NCBI RefSeq assembly: GCF_024323335.1
Contig: NC_066581.1
Location: forward strand, 346,708,409 to 346,772,408
Length of the DNA: 64,000 nt
Origin: Lathyrus oleraceus
Taxonomy: Eukaryota; Streptophyta; Magnoliopsida; Fabales; Fabaceae
Direction: 5' to 3'
Shown: positions 36,263 to 50,600 of the stretch, piece after piece
Layout of the letters: the number at the start of each line of letters is the position of its first letter
Position numbering within the stretch: the stretch's first letter is position 1
Made by a program: the position numbers and the translations under genes
Notes under the pieces: model-generated
Database searches by the model: none
The model's input: only the letters and a program-made list of their open reading frames with translations
What the model was told of the DNA's origin: nothing

Positions 36263-37952
36263 CATTCAACATTGATAAATTAGTCTATTTACACCATCCC
36301 ACCTGAGGATCGACCACACTTCGCACACACCACAAAATGTCGAAGAAGTTATGAAAAAGCCAAGAGAAATTATATTGTTTGATCCTCATCCACCAATAAC
36401 ATGGAAGTCACAGAAAAAATTCATCAAAAAAGGAAAAGCCCACTAAGTCGAATACCACAAAATGACTTAGGCAAAAGTTAGGGCATCCCGATGGACTGAA
36501 AGCCTAAAAGAAGAAGTCCAGGAAAAACAAGGGGTAAAAACCAATCAAAAAAGAGGTCACCAAAACCCTAAACAAAAACAAAATAAAGTGAATGTATTTC
36601 AAGAAAATTAGATCTTGAACCCTCATCTTTACCATCAGACCTTCGGACCCTCTCGGAAGTTGAATATGAGTGTCAATTAACTAAACGTAGGAACTGGAGA
36701 TCATCAAGAAGAATGGGTGGGTTACAACTAAAATTTGAACCTTATATCCTTTGTTTCAAAAGTAGGGAACCAGACCATGTTACAACCCTTAAAAGACCTA
36801 ATTAAGACAAGGTTTATTTTGAAAGCATACTACATCAAGGTTGTGTTAACCTGACTCCAAACGATCTTTGTTAATCATTTGATTGCACCATCTTGTACAC
36901 TGTGAATGACTAGATCATTATTGTGCTCTTATCAGTTATCCATTCACTGTATTTCACCCGTTCATATCAATAAATTTTGATTTCATTTTTTTTGCATAAG
37001 TACTGCATTAAAATTACCATTTTTGAATGAACAATCTTATTTACAAGTCAACACTTAGCATCAAAGAAATTCCAACAATATACAGTTGAGGAACTTGATA
37101 AGGTGAAAGAGGTCTAATCAGGGGCAAATCACTTTGACCTTTGGTAAATCCAAGCTAATCACCCCAAGGGTCAGTTAGTCAAGAGTAATTTGCTTCAAGA
37201 CTCAAACCGGGGCAAGCCACCTCAGAAGCTCAATGCGTCCAACTATTCGAAGGATGGTTAATCAGAAGTGTACCATTCTTATATTTGGTTAATCAGAGGT
37301 AGACCATTGCAAGTTTCAAACACTTGGGGCAAGCCATATCGAGGTAGTCTCATGGCAAGCTGTTTCCAAACTCACTTTCAAGGTGAACATATTCAAAAGA
37401 CCCAACAAAATGGGGAAAGATGAGCCATAGAGGGGAAGACCCTGTTCATGCTTTCAAATTGCTCAAACAAATTCTGCCATACGTCAACAACTATTGAGTT
37501 TGAGACGAGTGCCCAAAAATCATGCTAGCATAGTTCATTAATCCTCCAAAAGGATCCCATTAGCTAGTTGTAACTGTTAAGCTTGATAGATTTATCCTTT
37601 GGCAAGCATCTATCACACATACTTGGTTGAGTTTTCGGTGTTGAGGAATCATGACCTTCATAAAAAGCCTTTACAAACTCCCAGTCCACTCAAGTGTCAG
37701 CATGTGCATATCATGATCATTCATATATCATGCATAAAAGAAAATTCAAATCATGTATATCCAAAATGTACTTCGCGCTCATTTTGCATTGACCTAGGTC
37801 TTGTTGTTGATCTTATATCCGTTGACCTCTAATACCAGTTTATCTTTGGCGCCCTTAAAGCATCGCCTGGTTTCCGCAGTCATTTTCAAGTCCAACTCAG
37901 TTGGCACCTATCAAAATATTTTTGTTCATGAGGGTCAATTTCTTTTTGGATT

Positions 37953-40143
37953 ATCCGATGAATTTTCGGATTACTCCTTTGTCTCTCCGATGTATTCCTA
38001 GATTGAGTCTGGTGTTCTGACGTATTTCCAAAACCCATCTTGTGTTATCTGAGTTTGAGTATTGTATTTTGACATATTTCCAGAATTTATTTCTTCTACC
38101 CGATGTATTACCGGATGTGCATGTCTCTCTGATGTATTTCCAGATTGAGTGTTGAATTCTGATGTATTTCCAGAATTTCCCTGATGTATTACTAGATGTG
38201 TCTGTTATCTGAAGTATTTCCAGATATTCCTTGTAATTCTGATGCATTTCCATAAACCCTTTTGTGTTATCTGAGGTATTTCCAGATATTTTGCCATTGT
38301 TCTGACATATTTCCTGAATTTATTTCTTCTACCTGATGTATTACCGAATGTGTCTATCGCTCTGATATATTTCCTGATTGGGTGTTATTTTCTGATGTAT
38401 TTCCAGAACTTCTCCGATGTATTACCGGATGTGTTTGTTATCTGATTTATTTCTAGATATTCACTTGTAATTCAGATGCATTTCCAGAATTCGTTTCTTT
38501 TACTCTTCGTTGAATTCTCGGACTGTCATTCTTATTTTGATGCATTTGCAGAACCCTTATGACATTCCCTAGCATTATTTCAAGACTCATTGGTGTCTCC
38601 TAAAAATCAGTTGTCACTAGCATTATTCCAATCTCAGTTGTTACTTGAACTCCTTTTAAACCCAAATGTTGTTGGCATCACTGTCACTCCATTTGTAAAT
38701 ACAATTGTAATTGGTATCTGAAGTTTGGTTGTTGCCAACATCTTTTGAAGTCTAGTTATTGTTGGAAAACTCAGTTGTCGCTGGTAATTTTTTTACTGGT
38801 GCCCTCAGTCAAGTTCAATTGTTGTTGGCAAAATCCGTTAAAAGCTGGTTGTAATCCATTGTATACGGTCAAAGTCCAATTATTGTTGGCAAAATTTGTT
38901 AAAAGCTGGTTGTAATCCATTGCTTATGGTCAAAGTCCAATTGTTGTTGGCACGTACAAAGAGTTTGATTACCCTGTCTTTCCTGATGGTTCCGTGAAAG
39001 TCATGTATGACCCATCATCTTGAGGAATTCTCATAAGCTTGGAGGCTTTTCGTGTTAGAAAACTCCAATGATGTTGGTTTTGTTTGATTTCTTTGTAAAG
39101 AATCATCGTAGCCTTTTGTGTGGATGATCTACTTATAAGAAGACTCCCATTTATCTTTGTTTTGCATTAATTCCCTATTAGGAATCTCCAAAATCTTTGA
39201 TCAGATGAATTTCTTGTGATAAATCTCCAGAACTGTCAGATGTATTATAAATTTCCAGGTCATGTTTGAACATGTGGATATACTTTCTTTGAATATTCCG
39301 TTGTTGAGGTCATGTATGAACCTATTGTTTGACATTTCTATTTATGTTTTTCAGTGTTTCCAGGTCATGTATGAAACTGTTGTTGAAGTTTTCTTTGGGT
39401 TTTCTAGTGTTGTCAGGTCACGTCTGAACTTGTTAATAAAATCTCTTTGAAACCTCCAGAATTTCCAGGTCATGCATGAACCTGTGGATATTATTTTCTT
39501 TGAATTTTCTAGTGCCATTAGATCATGTCTGAACCTGTGGTTGAAACTTTCTTTGAATATCCTAATGTTAAGGTCATGTAAGAACCTATTGATTAAACTT
39601 TCCTTGATTTTATAGTATTATAGATCATGTCTGAACCTATTGTTGAAACCCTTTGAATTTTCCAATGTTGTCAGACCATGTATGAGCCTGTTGATGAAAC
39701 TTTCTTTGTATGTTTTCCAGTTTTGTCAGGTCATGTTTGAACCGGTTGATGAAATCTTTTGAAATCCCTCAGCATTGTCAGGTCATGTTTGAACATGTTG
39801 TTGAAACTCTTTGAATTTTCAAATGGTCAGGTCATGTATGAACCTATTTATGGAATCCTTTGATTTTCTCCAGTGTCCAGGTCATGTATGAACCTGTTGA
39901 CTAAACTTTCCTTGATATTCAACTTGTCATCAGGTCAATGTCTGAACCTTTTGCTCAAACATTCTTTGTATGTTCCTTAATACTTTCGGGTCATGTTTGA
40001 ACCTGTTAATTGAACACTTTTTGAATATTCAAGTGTTGCTAGGTCATGTTTGAACATGTTGTTGAATTTTTTTTGAATATTCCAGTGTTGTGAATCATGT
40101 ATGAACCTGTTGTTAAAATCTCTTTGCATATTCCCAAGTTGTC
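37953..40143 (+). repeat. Hairpin-repeat arrays 2, 3 and 4, unit 3
   Basis: Array 2 at 37953-38564, array 3 at about 38603-38963, array 4 at 39256-40143. The stretch 36278-37952 before them is the gene-free 3' UTR, with array 1 near 37113-37354. Confidence 0.8.
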
Positions 40144-40226
40144 TTTCCTCCAGCAGGATCGTGTGAGGAAATTCTTTACTTTGAATAAGTTTTGAATGAT
40201 AGCAAATTGTGTGATCATTGTCTAAT

Positions 40227-41854
40227 TGTTAGTTGTGCATTATTTTACATGTTTTATTTGTGTTTTAGCCTATACTAGTGTTTCGTGTCTATACATAAAG
40301 ATCCACATTGATACATTTCTTAAAAGAACTCATAAAAACTGTTTTGTGTCAGTATGTATCGATACATGTTCTTCTGCATCGATACATAAATTTGTTTTAA
40401 ATCACAAAACGTTTTTGCTTCAGTATGTATCGATCCATACGAGCCTTGCATCGATATATAAATTTGTTTTAAATCACAAAACGTTTTTGCTTCAGTATGT
40501 ATCGATCCATACGAGCCTTGTATCGATACATACTTAGTTAAAATGTTTTATGTATCAATACATACGATCTTTGTATCGATACATGCTTAGTTAAAATGTT
40601 CTATGTATCGATACATACGAGCTTTCTATCGATACATGCTTGTATTAATTCTCTAAAATTAATCAAAGCTACAGTATGTATCGATGCATGTTCTTTTGTA
40701 TCAATACATAATTCTGTTTTGTCTACTAACAGCTTATGTCTTTCACATATAGAAATATTTTGACAGCCTAGTGAAAGTACAAATTCAGAAGTGAAAAACA
40801 GTTGAACGCAAATCAAAGGGGTGTGTAGCAACAATTGTTTTTGAGCAGTTAGAAACCTGAAAGAGACTTCATCTTCTTCATCTTCTCAATCTCTTTTCTT
40901 CAAGAACATCAACACATAATCATTCTTGTTCTTTGGATTAAAGGATCAACGAGATAACGTTCAGTGGAACGATCAAGGATCTAGCTGAGGTGTTCAGTGG
41001 AACGATCGAGGATCTAGCTGAGTTGAAGGTTGAAGGGGTTTCGAGGAAAAACCAAATGGTTTGTCCTTCAAGAACTGGAGTGTTCTTGCGGGTTTGTTAG
41101 TCATGTTTGCAGAACAGATTCAGCCGTAGCGTAAGGTTTGGAAATTGGGTAATTTCACAAACAGGTCGTGGAACCGGTGAATTGTTTGCAATTTCTTGTA
41201 GGAAATTCTTGATCGAGCTCAGATCAAGTGGAGGTTTTATACAAGAAGAAGATCTTGGGATTTAGAATTTTGTCTTTGTATTGAAACCTTGTATCAACGA
41301 ATTCAGCATTATTGATAATTACAGTTCTCAATTTCATTTGATATTGAGAGGGAGACGTACCCACACGCGAGGACGACAGTGGGGAACTTCCTTACCAAAT
41401 CTCTGCGTATCGTATTCTTACCTTATCTCTCTTTACGTTTTCAACAGTTTTGTGATTTCAGTTGGTGGATTGTGGCTGTACATTTCGTGATACAACAGTG
41501 GCAAGAAAACTTCTTTATCTAAACTCCACTATTGTTCATCATTGATCACATACACACCAAATGTTTAACAAAACTGTTAGCTGAGTTTTATTCATTGGAA
41601 TCAGAATTTAGTGATAAATGCATTTGATTTGATAATATTTTGGTGTTAATATTCTCTATCGTTCTAATTCAAATCCAGCAATAAATTCGCGTGTCCGGTT
41701 TTCTAATAGCGGTTCAGAATAGACGGAAGTCGATTCGGGACTGTAATTTTCCGCTAAGTTTCAATAACTCTGATAAGAATTTTTAAATCCGTTTATTTTA
41801 AAAAGAGGTGATCTATTCACCCCCCCTCTCGATCACTAGCCACACCGTCTAACA
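40227..41854 (+). mobile_element. Probable solo Ty1/copia LTR, unit 3
   Basis: Same segment as in units 1 and 2, with palindrome array 5 at 40281-40718. It has a one-base deletion near 40751 that creates a 77-residue antisense frame absent from the other units, showing those frames are not genes. Confidence 0.55.
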
Positions 41855-42137
41855 GATTGTTATCCCCATTGAATTTCTACCCTCATTTTTTTCTACGGTC
41901 CACCTTTACCATATTTTCATCATTCCCCACAAGTTTGTTTATCATCCATCGTAAAAAAATGCTAGGGTTCATCATATCCCTGGAAAACCAAAAAGAAGTC
42001 CATCAGCTCATAGCATAGCATGTCATTGCATCTAGGAGAAATATTCGGGTCTTCTGTATTTAAATACCTTTCCTCTTGATTTCATGAGGATTACCATCAC
42101 TCATGATATCTGGTAAACATATTTAAATAGGGGCAAC

Positions 42138-45009
42138 TGTCATACCCCAATTTTGTCCTTCATTTAATAAATTAATACAATTATCATGACATTTGCATCA
42201 CCTACACATCATAGCATGTATTTCATCTTGCATAATGCCTAAAATGTCAACCAGAGTAATTTTTCGGATCTACAGGCAGATTGGTGAATCAATTTTCAAA
42301 TATACGCCAAAACAATGGGCGAAAGATTTCATTATCAAGCTTGCAGACATCAGTTTTATTAATCTATGTTTCGCATAGTTTAATCTAGTGTGCTCGATTT
42401 ATTTTTTAACTAAGTTTTCAGTCATATTTTAATCCGTCTGGTCATTTTAACTGGGCATTTTCCAATTCAAAATCTGACAAAAATCTATATGTTTTCGAGA
42501 AGTTTATTTTGCACAGATCATTTTGGTGCATTCAGTTTAATTTTCAGTGACTTTTGTGTCCGATTTTTATTCATTTAAAATCCATTTATTTTATTCTTTT
42601 GTTAAAAGATTCATAAAAATTAAATAGGATTGTTCATGTTACCATTTTTATTTTATCATAGTTATTTTTAAAGATGTGAATTTTTATTTCTTTTAAAAAA
42701 TTTAATTTGTTTTTGGTAAGTTAAAGCAGCTAGAAGGAGCAATTTTATCATTTTAAATTAGTTGCATTTTTATGCTTTCATCTTGACCATTAAATCCAAT
42801 TGATCAATGGTTTATATTTGAAATTCATGTGCTTTTTATCATCCAATCAAAAAATAGAAAATTAAGAAAATAAAAGAATATGAGAGATAATAAAAATCTT
42901 TTGGCTACAAGAGAAAAGAGAAAAGGTGCGTGACAACCCTTTTATTTCCTTTTGTGTTTGTTCAGAAGAAAGATAATGAAAGAGATAGCTAAAAAATAAA
43001 GAAGTAAGAGAGGTGGAGTGTCAATTATTTTTATTTAGGATTGTGTTAATTAAGTTCATTTTTTTTATAAAACATGTGCCATGTGTCCGACTACAGTCAG
43101 TTATGTTTTTTGTGTAAATTTTAAAAAAACGTCAACAACTTATAAGTTATTGCTATTATTATTAGTTTAATTAGTATTTATCATTAGTCATGACTACTAT
43201 TAAAATATAATTTGAACTCTAGACTTGTAAAACAAATTTCATACGTGAGTTTTTTTTTAGAATTGTTAAGTTTAGATTTTGTTTTACTATATTAATGATA
43301 TATTAATACGTGAGTTTTTTTTTAGAATTATTAAGTTTAGATTTTGTTTTACTATATTAATGTATATTAAAAATATTGTGTGATGCTAATGTTTAATTGG
43401 GCCCTTTTTGTAACTATGTGGTTCTTTGTCATAACCATTGAGTTTTTCTCAGTACTTTTTGGTAACTCTAATCCATGAGAGTAAGTATGGTAATAATTGG
43501 TTTATTCTAAAATAAATTTTGAGTTTTTTATCGTAAATTTTTAGAAATTTTAAAACTAGACACTTTCAAAAATTCTAAGCCATCTCGACTAAACTTTTTC
43601 CTAATCAAATCAGGTTATCTCGAGTCATTTTTAAACTAATGCAATCAAGCATTGAGTGGTTTTTTCTTATAATTAAATGCAATCTCAAATCTTTATATTT
43701 ATAAATAAACTCGAAAGAAGAGGATTATTGGAATCTAGCATTCCAGCAAAACTCTCGAATGATCGGTCCCGAGGCACATGCCTTGGGATATCCATTCATT
43801 ATTTTCTTTCATTCCAATCTCATTCAATTTCAACTATTATCAAAAACCATTTTCAAATTAATGAAATTAAACCTCGATTAGTACCGAGTTGACTTTCCCA
43901 AATCAAATGTAATATTAAATAACTTTTTCTAAAGAAACATGAAAGAAGATGACCATTGGAATCTAGCATTCTGATGGGAACCCTCGAATGATAGGTCCCG
44001 AGTCTCGCATTTTGGTTAACCATTCATTCTTTTCTTTCGTCCCTAAAACACTTTAATTAACTTGGACAAAATAAGGGTCATTGGGATGAAGCATTTTGAT
44101 ACAACTCTTTGAACAATTGATTCTTATCAAGCATTCATTGTCCATCAAATAATTTTATCAATTAACCTTGAATGAAAAAGGACCATTGGAATCTAGAATT
44201 CTGGTGGAACATTGAATGATTGATCCCGAGGCTTAGGTCTCGTTCTCATCAAATGTTCATCATTCACCTATAAAATACCTCTAACACATCAAACTATTTT
44301 CTCACTGTCGTGCGATTAATCTTCAAAACCTTTTCAAAACAAAAGAAATTTTGTCTTAAGATGATGCAAAGCAATGCTTCATCCATAATTGTTGATTTGA
44401 GATAAGTGACATTTTTCTAAATGTTGATTTGTAAATCCATTCGATGTGATGTATATGTCCGCTCCTCGTTTGCTTTGGGTAAACTCGACCAACAAACAAA
44501 TATTTTCTACCCAAAACTACGTAAGCCTTGAATTCTCTATTGCACCTGGAGATACGTAGGAGCAGGATTGTGAAATCTTGTCAGGCCCATTAATAAATAA
44601 AAAATAGGTTTAGTTCCTTTCATCATGTCCCCTAATAATAAAAACCTTTTTAGGCCATTTTTCTTTGATAAAAATTCAAAAACATTTCTCTTCTTTCTTT
44701 TTCTATCCCAAATAAGTAGAATATTATAAACTAACATAAGCTAATATTCAAATCGAAACTAACTAAATGGTTTCCGTTGAGTACAACGGATGTGGGGGGT
44801 GTTAATACCTTCCCCTTGTGTAAACGACTCTTGAACCCTGATATTGATTGCGATGACCATATCTTATCCTTTCTTTTAGGGATTTTATCGATATTTTCCC
44901 TTTCCCTCTTTGGGAATAAATAAAGTTCGTTGGTGACTCTGTTCAATCCATCCCGCGAGTGTGCGATTGCACTCCACAAAGTCGTGTTCTCATTTTTTGA
45001 GGTACGACG
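42138..45009 (+). mobile_element. Tat/Ogre LTR, right copy, unit 3
   Basis: Full-length partner of 21866-24738 (2872 bp), preceded by the polypurine tract and abutting the pol relic stop codon exactly as in unit 1. It holds the empty Helitron site at 43170/43171. Confidence 0.85.
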
Positions 45010-45010
45010 A

Positions 45011-46028
45011 CTAGTTATGATAAAACTTAAGAATGATTTCACTCAAGGTCCCAAATCTTTCTACATCTTCTAAATCTTCCAACTTGTAAGTCTCATTATT
45101 CACCCCCTGGCCGATACTAAAGGAACCTTCCCATCCGTGATCAGCTCATCTTTTTCCTTGAATCCCATCATCTTCATTATCATCGAACTTACTCTATGAT
45201 ATCCTCCTTGTCATACCTTTACCTCGAACTTCCTAGTGATTTTCTGTGTGGCCGTCATGTTATCCAGGCCTACCAAGTTGATTGCTTCATTCGGAGTATA
45301 ACGTCCCCCAATCGACAAGGTGTACCCGATCCATATCTTTCTGATCATGCCTTGCTCCCTGCTTACTCTGGATAGTACGATTTTGTTTATTGACTCTGAT
45401 GTTTCCCATCTAGTTAAGTGATCAATAGCCCATACTATAAAATTCATATGTCTGTCCGCCACGAGTAGTGAGCTCGAAATATTTGGTACCTGATTACAAA
45501 ACCTCCACGGTATGCTTAAGAGGTCATAAATGAGAGGGTGGTGCCTTATGTTTAAATTGACTCCAACATTTCCATCTTCATCTTTTGATATCTGACTAGC
45601 TATAATTTGAGTTGGGTGAACCAATCAGACGTTCTTCTGCATCTTTTTTGTATTCCCCCTGTGTGTTAGCTGGTTCTTTGGTAGTTCCTCTCTCGGATCA
45701 ATCTTTATTAAATTTAATTTTAATTGATCAACTTGATAGGTTCGTCAATATAACTCCTTCTTTTTAGTCTTAGACTATCTTTATAACATTTCATGGGTAT
45801 TCCTTGACCACCTTTCACTATTCCAACCTGACCGTCCTCTAGAGGATACTTTAACGTAAGATATAGGATGGACAACATCGCTTTCATGGCATTGAACGAG
45901 GGCCTGCCTATAATAATGTTATATGGGGACACAACATTTACTATTACATACCTTACCTGGATACCTTTTGCATGGTCTCTACTGCCAAAGGTGGTCATTA
46001 TGGGAATATGCCCTAGCACCTGTACATG
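45011..46028 (-). pseudogene. Gypsy pol relic (protease C-part + integrase), unit 3
   Basis: Same relic as 24740-25757: integrase 45011-45632, protease part 45720-46028. The copia element interrupts the protease at 46028; the other side resumes at 57881 in matching frame context (...FSGEHV before the insertion, GHIPIM after it). Confidence 0.8.
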
Positions 46029-47311
46029 TGTTGGTGTAAGCCCTAGAGGCCAATACTTTTGGTACTTGTATCGAATTATTTATTAATAATAAAAAGCTTT
46101 TTCTTTATTATGTTTGTTTAATAAAGTCCCTAGAATAGCTAGTCCGTTTAATGTATCAAGTGTGACTTAATCATGAGATCACATTAACCATAAGGACAAT
46201 ATTCTTAAAGTATCCGTAGTCAAGCTTTATTGTGAAATGGGATAACATTAAAGCATGAAGACTATTATGTACATAGACTGATGGTCACATCTCATGGATC
46301 ATGGATAAGGAGTTATCAAGTCTTAAACATAGGTATGAATATTAAGAGTAATATTTATACCGGATTGATCCGTTATGAGAATACTATATAGAATGTTATG
46401 CAAAGTGTCATAAGTTATTCTCATGGTGATAATGGTGTATACAACTCTTCGACCTGAAACCACTATGGACCCTAGATGTAGAGTTGAGTGCTTTATTGCT
46501 GACCCAACGTTATCCGTAACTGGATAACCATAAAGACAGTTGATGGGTACTCCACAAAGCATGCTAAGGGACATGAGTGACCTAGATGGAATTTGCCCAT
46601 CCTGTGTAACGGGATAAATGTCTATGGGCCCAATATTGAACTGGACAAGGATGACACGGTCTATGCCTTGTGTTCAATATAGACATAAGGGCAAAAAGGT
46701 AATTATACACATAATTATTATCACAGAAGGATTTGTCAGATCACATGACATTTTCGTGTCTTGGGTAGCAGTGATGTGTTGCTAGATACCGCTCACTGTT
46801 TATTATGTTAAATGCGTGATTTAATATAATTGCCAACGTCGCGAAAACCTACAGGGTCACACAGAAAGGACGGATTGATGAGAGATAGAATAACTAAGGA
46901 ACACCATAGGGTACGGTGCACTTAAATGGATTACGAAATATGGTAAGGTACCATACGCTTAAGTGATTTTGGGCATATTATAAGATATGGGTCAAAATAC
47001 ACTTAAGTGGGTTTTTTAGCTTGAAGCCCACACAAGCGGTTCTATAAATAGAACCCTTGGGTAGAAGCATTGTCACTCTCTTGCAATTTCCGTTTCTCTC
47101 TCTCTCTCTCACTCAAAGCCTTCATTCGTAGCAGCTAGCACTGAGATTGAAGGAATCCGTTCGTGTGGACTGAGTAGAGGCGTTGTCATCGTTCAACGTT
47201 CGTGATCGCCACAAGAGGTAACGATTCTATCACTGATCATGCCCATTCGTAAGGATCATTAAAGAAGAAAATTTTAAATTCCGCTGCGTTTTGGATCGCC
47301 ATTCTCCTTCA
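46029..47311 (+). mobile_element. 5' LTR of the copia element
   Basis: 1283 bp, TGTTGGTGTAAGCCC to CTCCTTCA. Contains a TATA box (TATAAATA, 47043) and a CT-rich stretch near 47095. Directly followed by GTGGTATCAGAGCC. Confidence 0.93.
47043..47050 (+). promoter_or_regulatory. LTR TATA box
   Basis: TATAAATA ~270 bp before the LTR end, in the usual U3 position. The 3' LTR copy has it near 57609. Confidence 0.65.
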
Positions 47312-47326
47312 GTGGTATCAGAGCCA
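47312..47326 (+). other. Primer-binding site (tRNA-iMet)
   Basis: TGGTATCAGAGCC begins one base after the LTR, matching the 3' end of plant initiator methionine tRNA. Confidence 0.9.
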
Positions 47327-47470
47327 CTTACGAAACCATGAATCTGATAACTGTTTATTTTCTGTATTAATACGATTAAAGACAGAATGAATCAAAGATT
47401 AAATTGATATCGATCAAGTTATATATATGATATAAGTAATCCTGATGCAAAATACATTATATATGATATA

Positions 47471-47648
47471 TGTCGCATTACGCGTAAAACCGGCGGGAAA
47501 ACAGAACAACAGAGCCGCCACCGTGCGTTATTTATCCCAAAAGAGGGAAAGGAAACGCTCAGAGTAAACCTGGAAAAGACATGGTCTCGCGACCAAAGAT
47601 AATGGGATCGGGAGTCGGTTATGCGAAGGGAAGGTATTAGCACCCCTA
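47471..47648 (-). repeat. Terminal inverted repeat, left (LTR 3' end)
   Basis: Pairs with 55064-55242 with about ten differences by eye. Carries the conserved Tat/Ogre LTR-end blocks (GGTATTAGCACCCCT, GAGCCGCCACC). Confidence 0.9.
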
Positions 47649-50600
47649 CGCATCCGTCGTACTCGACGGGATCCACGCACAATAGGAAGGAAAATGGTTG
47701 CTAAAACACTGCTCAAATAAACATCTACACAGGCTGAAAGAGACACAAGAAAACAAACAAGACTGACTCGGCAGGATATCGCATCCTGGGCCTACTTAGT
47801 CTATCGGGCATAGACATCAGAGTCAAAGTAGTTCGGACTGGGGAAACGACACATGCTCGCTAGGATGTCGCATCCTATGCATACGTATCTCCTTTGGACG
47901 AAGGAGAATCAGAGCATTCGTAGCTCGGCTAACACGCACACAAACAAACACAGGCAAGGGCAAACGTAGAGCCTGAATGCCAATCACTGGACTTATATCA
48001 GCATCCGAACCAAAACACACACAAAAGGCAAACGTGGAGCCTGAATGCCAATCACTGGGCTTACATCAGCATCCGAACCAAAACACACGCACACTGGAAC
48101 CCGAATGCCACTCGATGGACTTACATCAGCTTCCAAGCACACAACAAGGCACAGGATGTGGAATGCCAATCGCTGGGCTTACATCCACCTCCTAACACCC
48201 ACACAGGAAGAAAAAGGGTCTCGATTGCAACTAGGGCAAGAGAAGGGGAAGGTCTCAATCGCAACGAGGGTGAGAGAAAAGAATTAGTGTTAGTCGTTAG
48301 TCAAACTCGACAAGACATCGCATCTCGTGCCTACGTATCTCATCTGAACATGAGAATCAGAGTTGCCGTAGTTCGGCTAAACTATTCCTGTTGGTTTGTG
48401 TTTTTTAAGTGGACGACGTCACTACGCAATCTACCGGATGCTCGACCTTTGGAGACTTACTCACCTGTAGTAGAAGGAGTTGACGTATCCTTAAGAGGGG
48501 ATAGTGTTTGTTTGTGTTTTAGGAAAACTCAAGCAAGAAAGGAAGTCCTATACGAAGGAACCGTGCTACCTTAATTGACATGCAAACGAGACTACGCGGA
48601 GTCTAGCAAACCTAGGGGATACAATCACACCACACAAACATATACAGCATGAAATAAACACACCAACAAGGGGCTCAAACATCAGGGTTAGGCTTTAGTC
48701 GAGGGGTCATATCAACCTCAACAAACAAACCTCTGTATCGGGGTCAGGTTAGCTCTTAACCTAGCCATTGAGGGGCTAAGGTGAAGCCAGATGAAAGGTG
48801 ATGAGGGGTGTGCCTCATTGCTTCTATCTCAAGTCAGAGAGAGCATCAGACAAGGGAGCGTGGGTCCAGAATGGGGGGACCCTTCTACGCTCAGGACATA
48901 GACTCGACTGTACAATGTACAAGATCTTGGGCTTGGATCTCAATGCTACAACCATGTAATGGGAGCAAGGAGAAGACTCACAGAATAGTGGGGGATAGAT
49001 TGCTTATCCCTACCTTCCACCAATTGCCTCAAATGAGGACTTTTCCTGCTTGGGACAAATATAAACATACACAAGCATTGCCTCTTAAGGAGGACTTCAG
49101 ACAGTTTGCCCGGCCCGGTAACAGCCGGGTCTCCAGACTACATGAAGAAGAAAGTTCTATACCTCAATGCCAATTGCTTATAAGCAAAGCAATGCAAGTT
49201 CTTAAGAGAACTGAGCAACTAAGGGTACCTGGAAACAGTCAAACAGAATCAGTATCCCATTCATAATCAGACAACAATACAAGAATCAACAATGTACAAT
49301 CATAATCAAACAATAATGTGCATAGCACAAAGCTCAATGCGAACCAACATCCTACAAAACAGCCACATTAGTTTACAAGTCAAGTAAGATAATCCCACAT
49401 GTGAAACAATTCCTTTAATCATTAACTTCTTAACCTGAAAAGCCAAAAACAAGTTCAAATGTAAGTGACAAGACCACTAGGACTAGCCTAGGGTCCAAAA
49501 GAAGGAAAAATCCTAAAACAGCAACCAATTCATGATCAAAGTCAAGCTATTTCAACAACAAAAGGATCCCAATTGGTCCCACACCCAAACTATACACCTA
49601 TTTCAATTTATACAACATGTAAGGCAAAGTGAGCAATGTTAAATCACATATGAGCAATCAGCAAGATCACATCACAAAAAATACCAAAACAGCATGGAAA
49701 ATTCCACAAAAATTATATCCTAAACAGAGGACCTTCAACAAGCTACATGTCAATTTTCAAGCAATTTGGACTAATGGAACTATGGGAATTAATTCAACAT
49801 GACAAAGCATGCAAAAACACAATCAAATGAAGCTACAAAATGTACATTAACTTCAATTCAATGGTAAACAGTGACATTACATGGGAAATTAGTAGGACTA
49901 AAGCCAAATGAAAGCTACACATGTCAGGAACTATTCTACCAAATTTCATGGTCATATCATTCATCATGCTCATTCTATGCACAAAATAAGGCAACCTAGT
50001 TCAAAGGAAGCACCAAGCCTACAAACAGAACTATTGCATTCAAATCCATATCAACACGATCCCAAAAATTCTCAAATAATTTACACATAAACAGGGGGTA
50101 TTCAAGGTCTACCATGTCAAATTTGAGCTCAATTGGGCAAATGGAACCATGTCAATGAAACTCAACAAAAACAGGCACAATTATAGGCTCCAAATCACAA
50201 CCTCAACACATGCTTCCACTTTAAAAATTCATAACTCAATGAAAACAAAAAAGAAATGGATGAGACCAAAACAGGGATGTCACATTATGTGTCTATTACA
50301 AGCATATCAAATTTCATGACAATCCAATACCATATGAGCATTTCTCAATCAATCTACCAACCTATGTCACACAAGCTTGCACAATGAACACCAGAAATGA
50401 AAAATCATGATCAATTAGAAAACACTATGAACAATTCCACAAAAATTCACAAAGGATCCTAACATGTTAATGAGCATCCATACCAAATTTTAAACAATTC
50501 TAACAAGGATAGGTCATGCTAAAAAATCCAACAAATTGGCATCAAGAGGTGTGACACAAATTGTCACACCTAAGTTCAAAAATTCATAACTCCATAGCCA

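Larger units (their letters stand above)
36278..46577 (+). repeat. Duplication unit 3 (~10.3 kb)
   Basis: Matches 16005-26306 with very few changes. It lacks the leader and gag but contains all repeat arrays, the solo LTR, a complete right LTR, the pol relic and the start of the copia LTR, which here continues into the full element. Confidence 0.93.

Noticed and set aside
48808..49266. 152-residue open frame, the longest in the window
   Set aside because: Lies inside the minus-strand LTR, has no recognisable domain, and low stop density there is explained by local composition.
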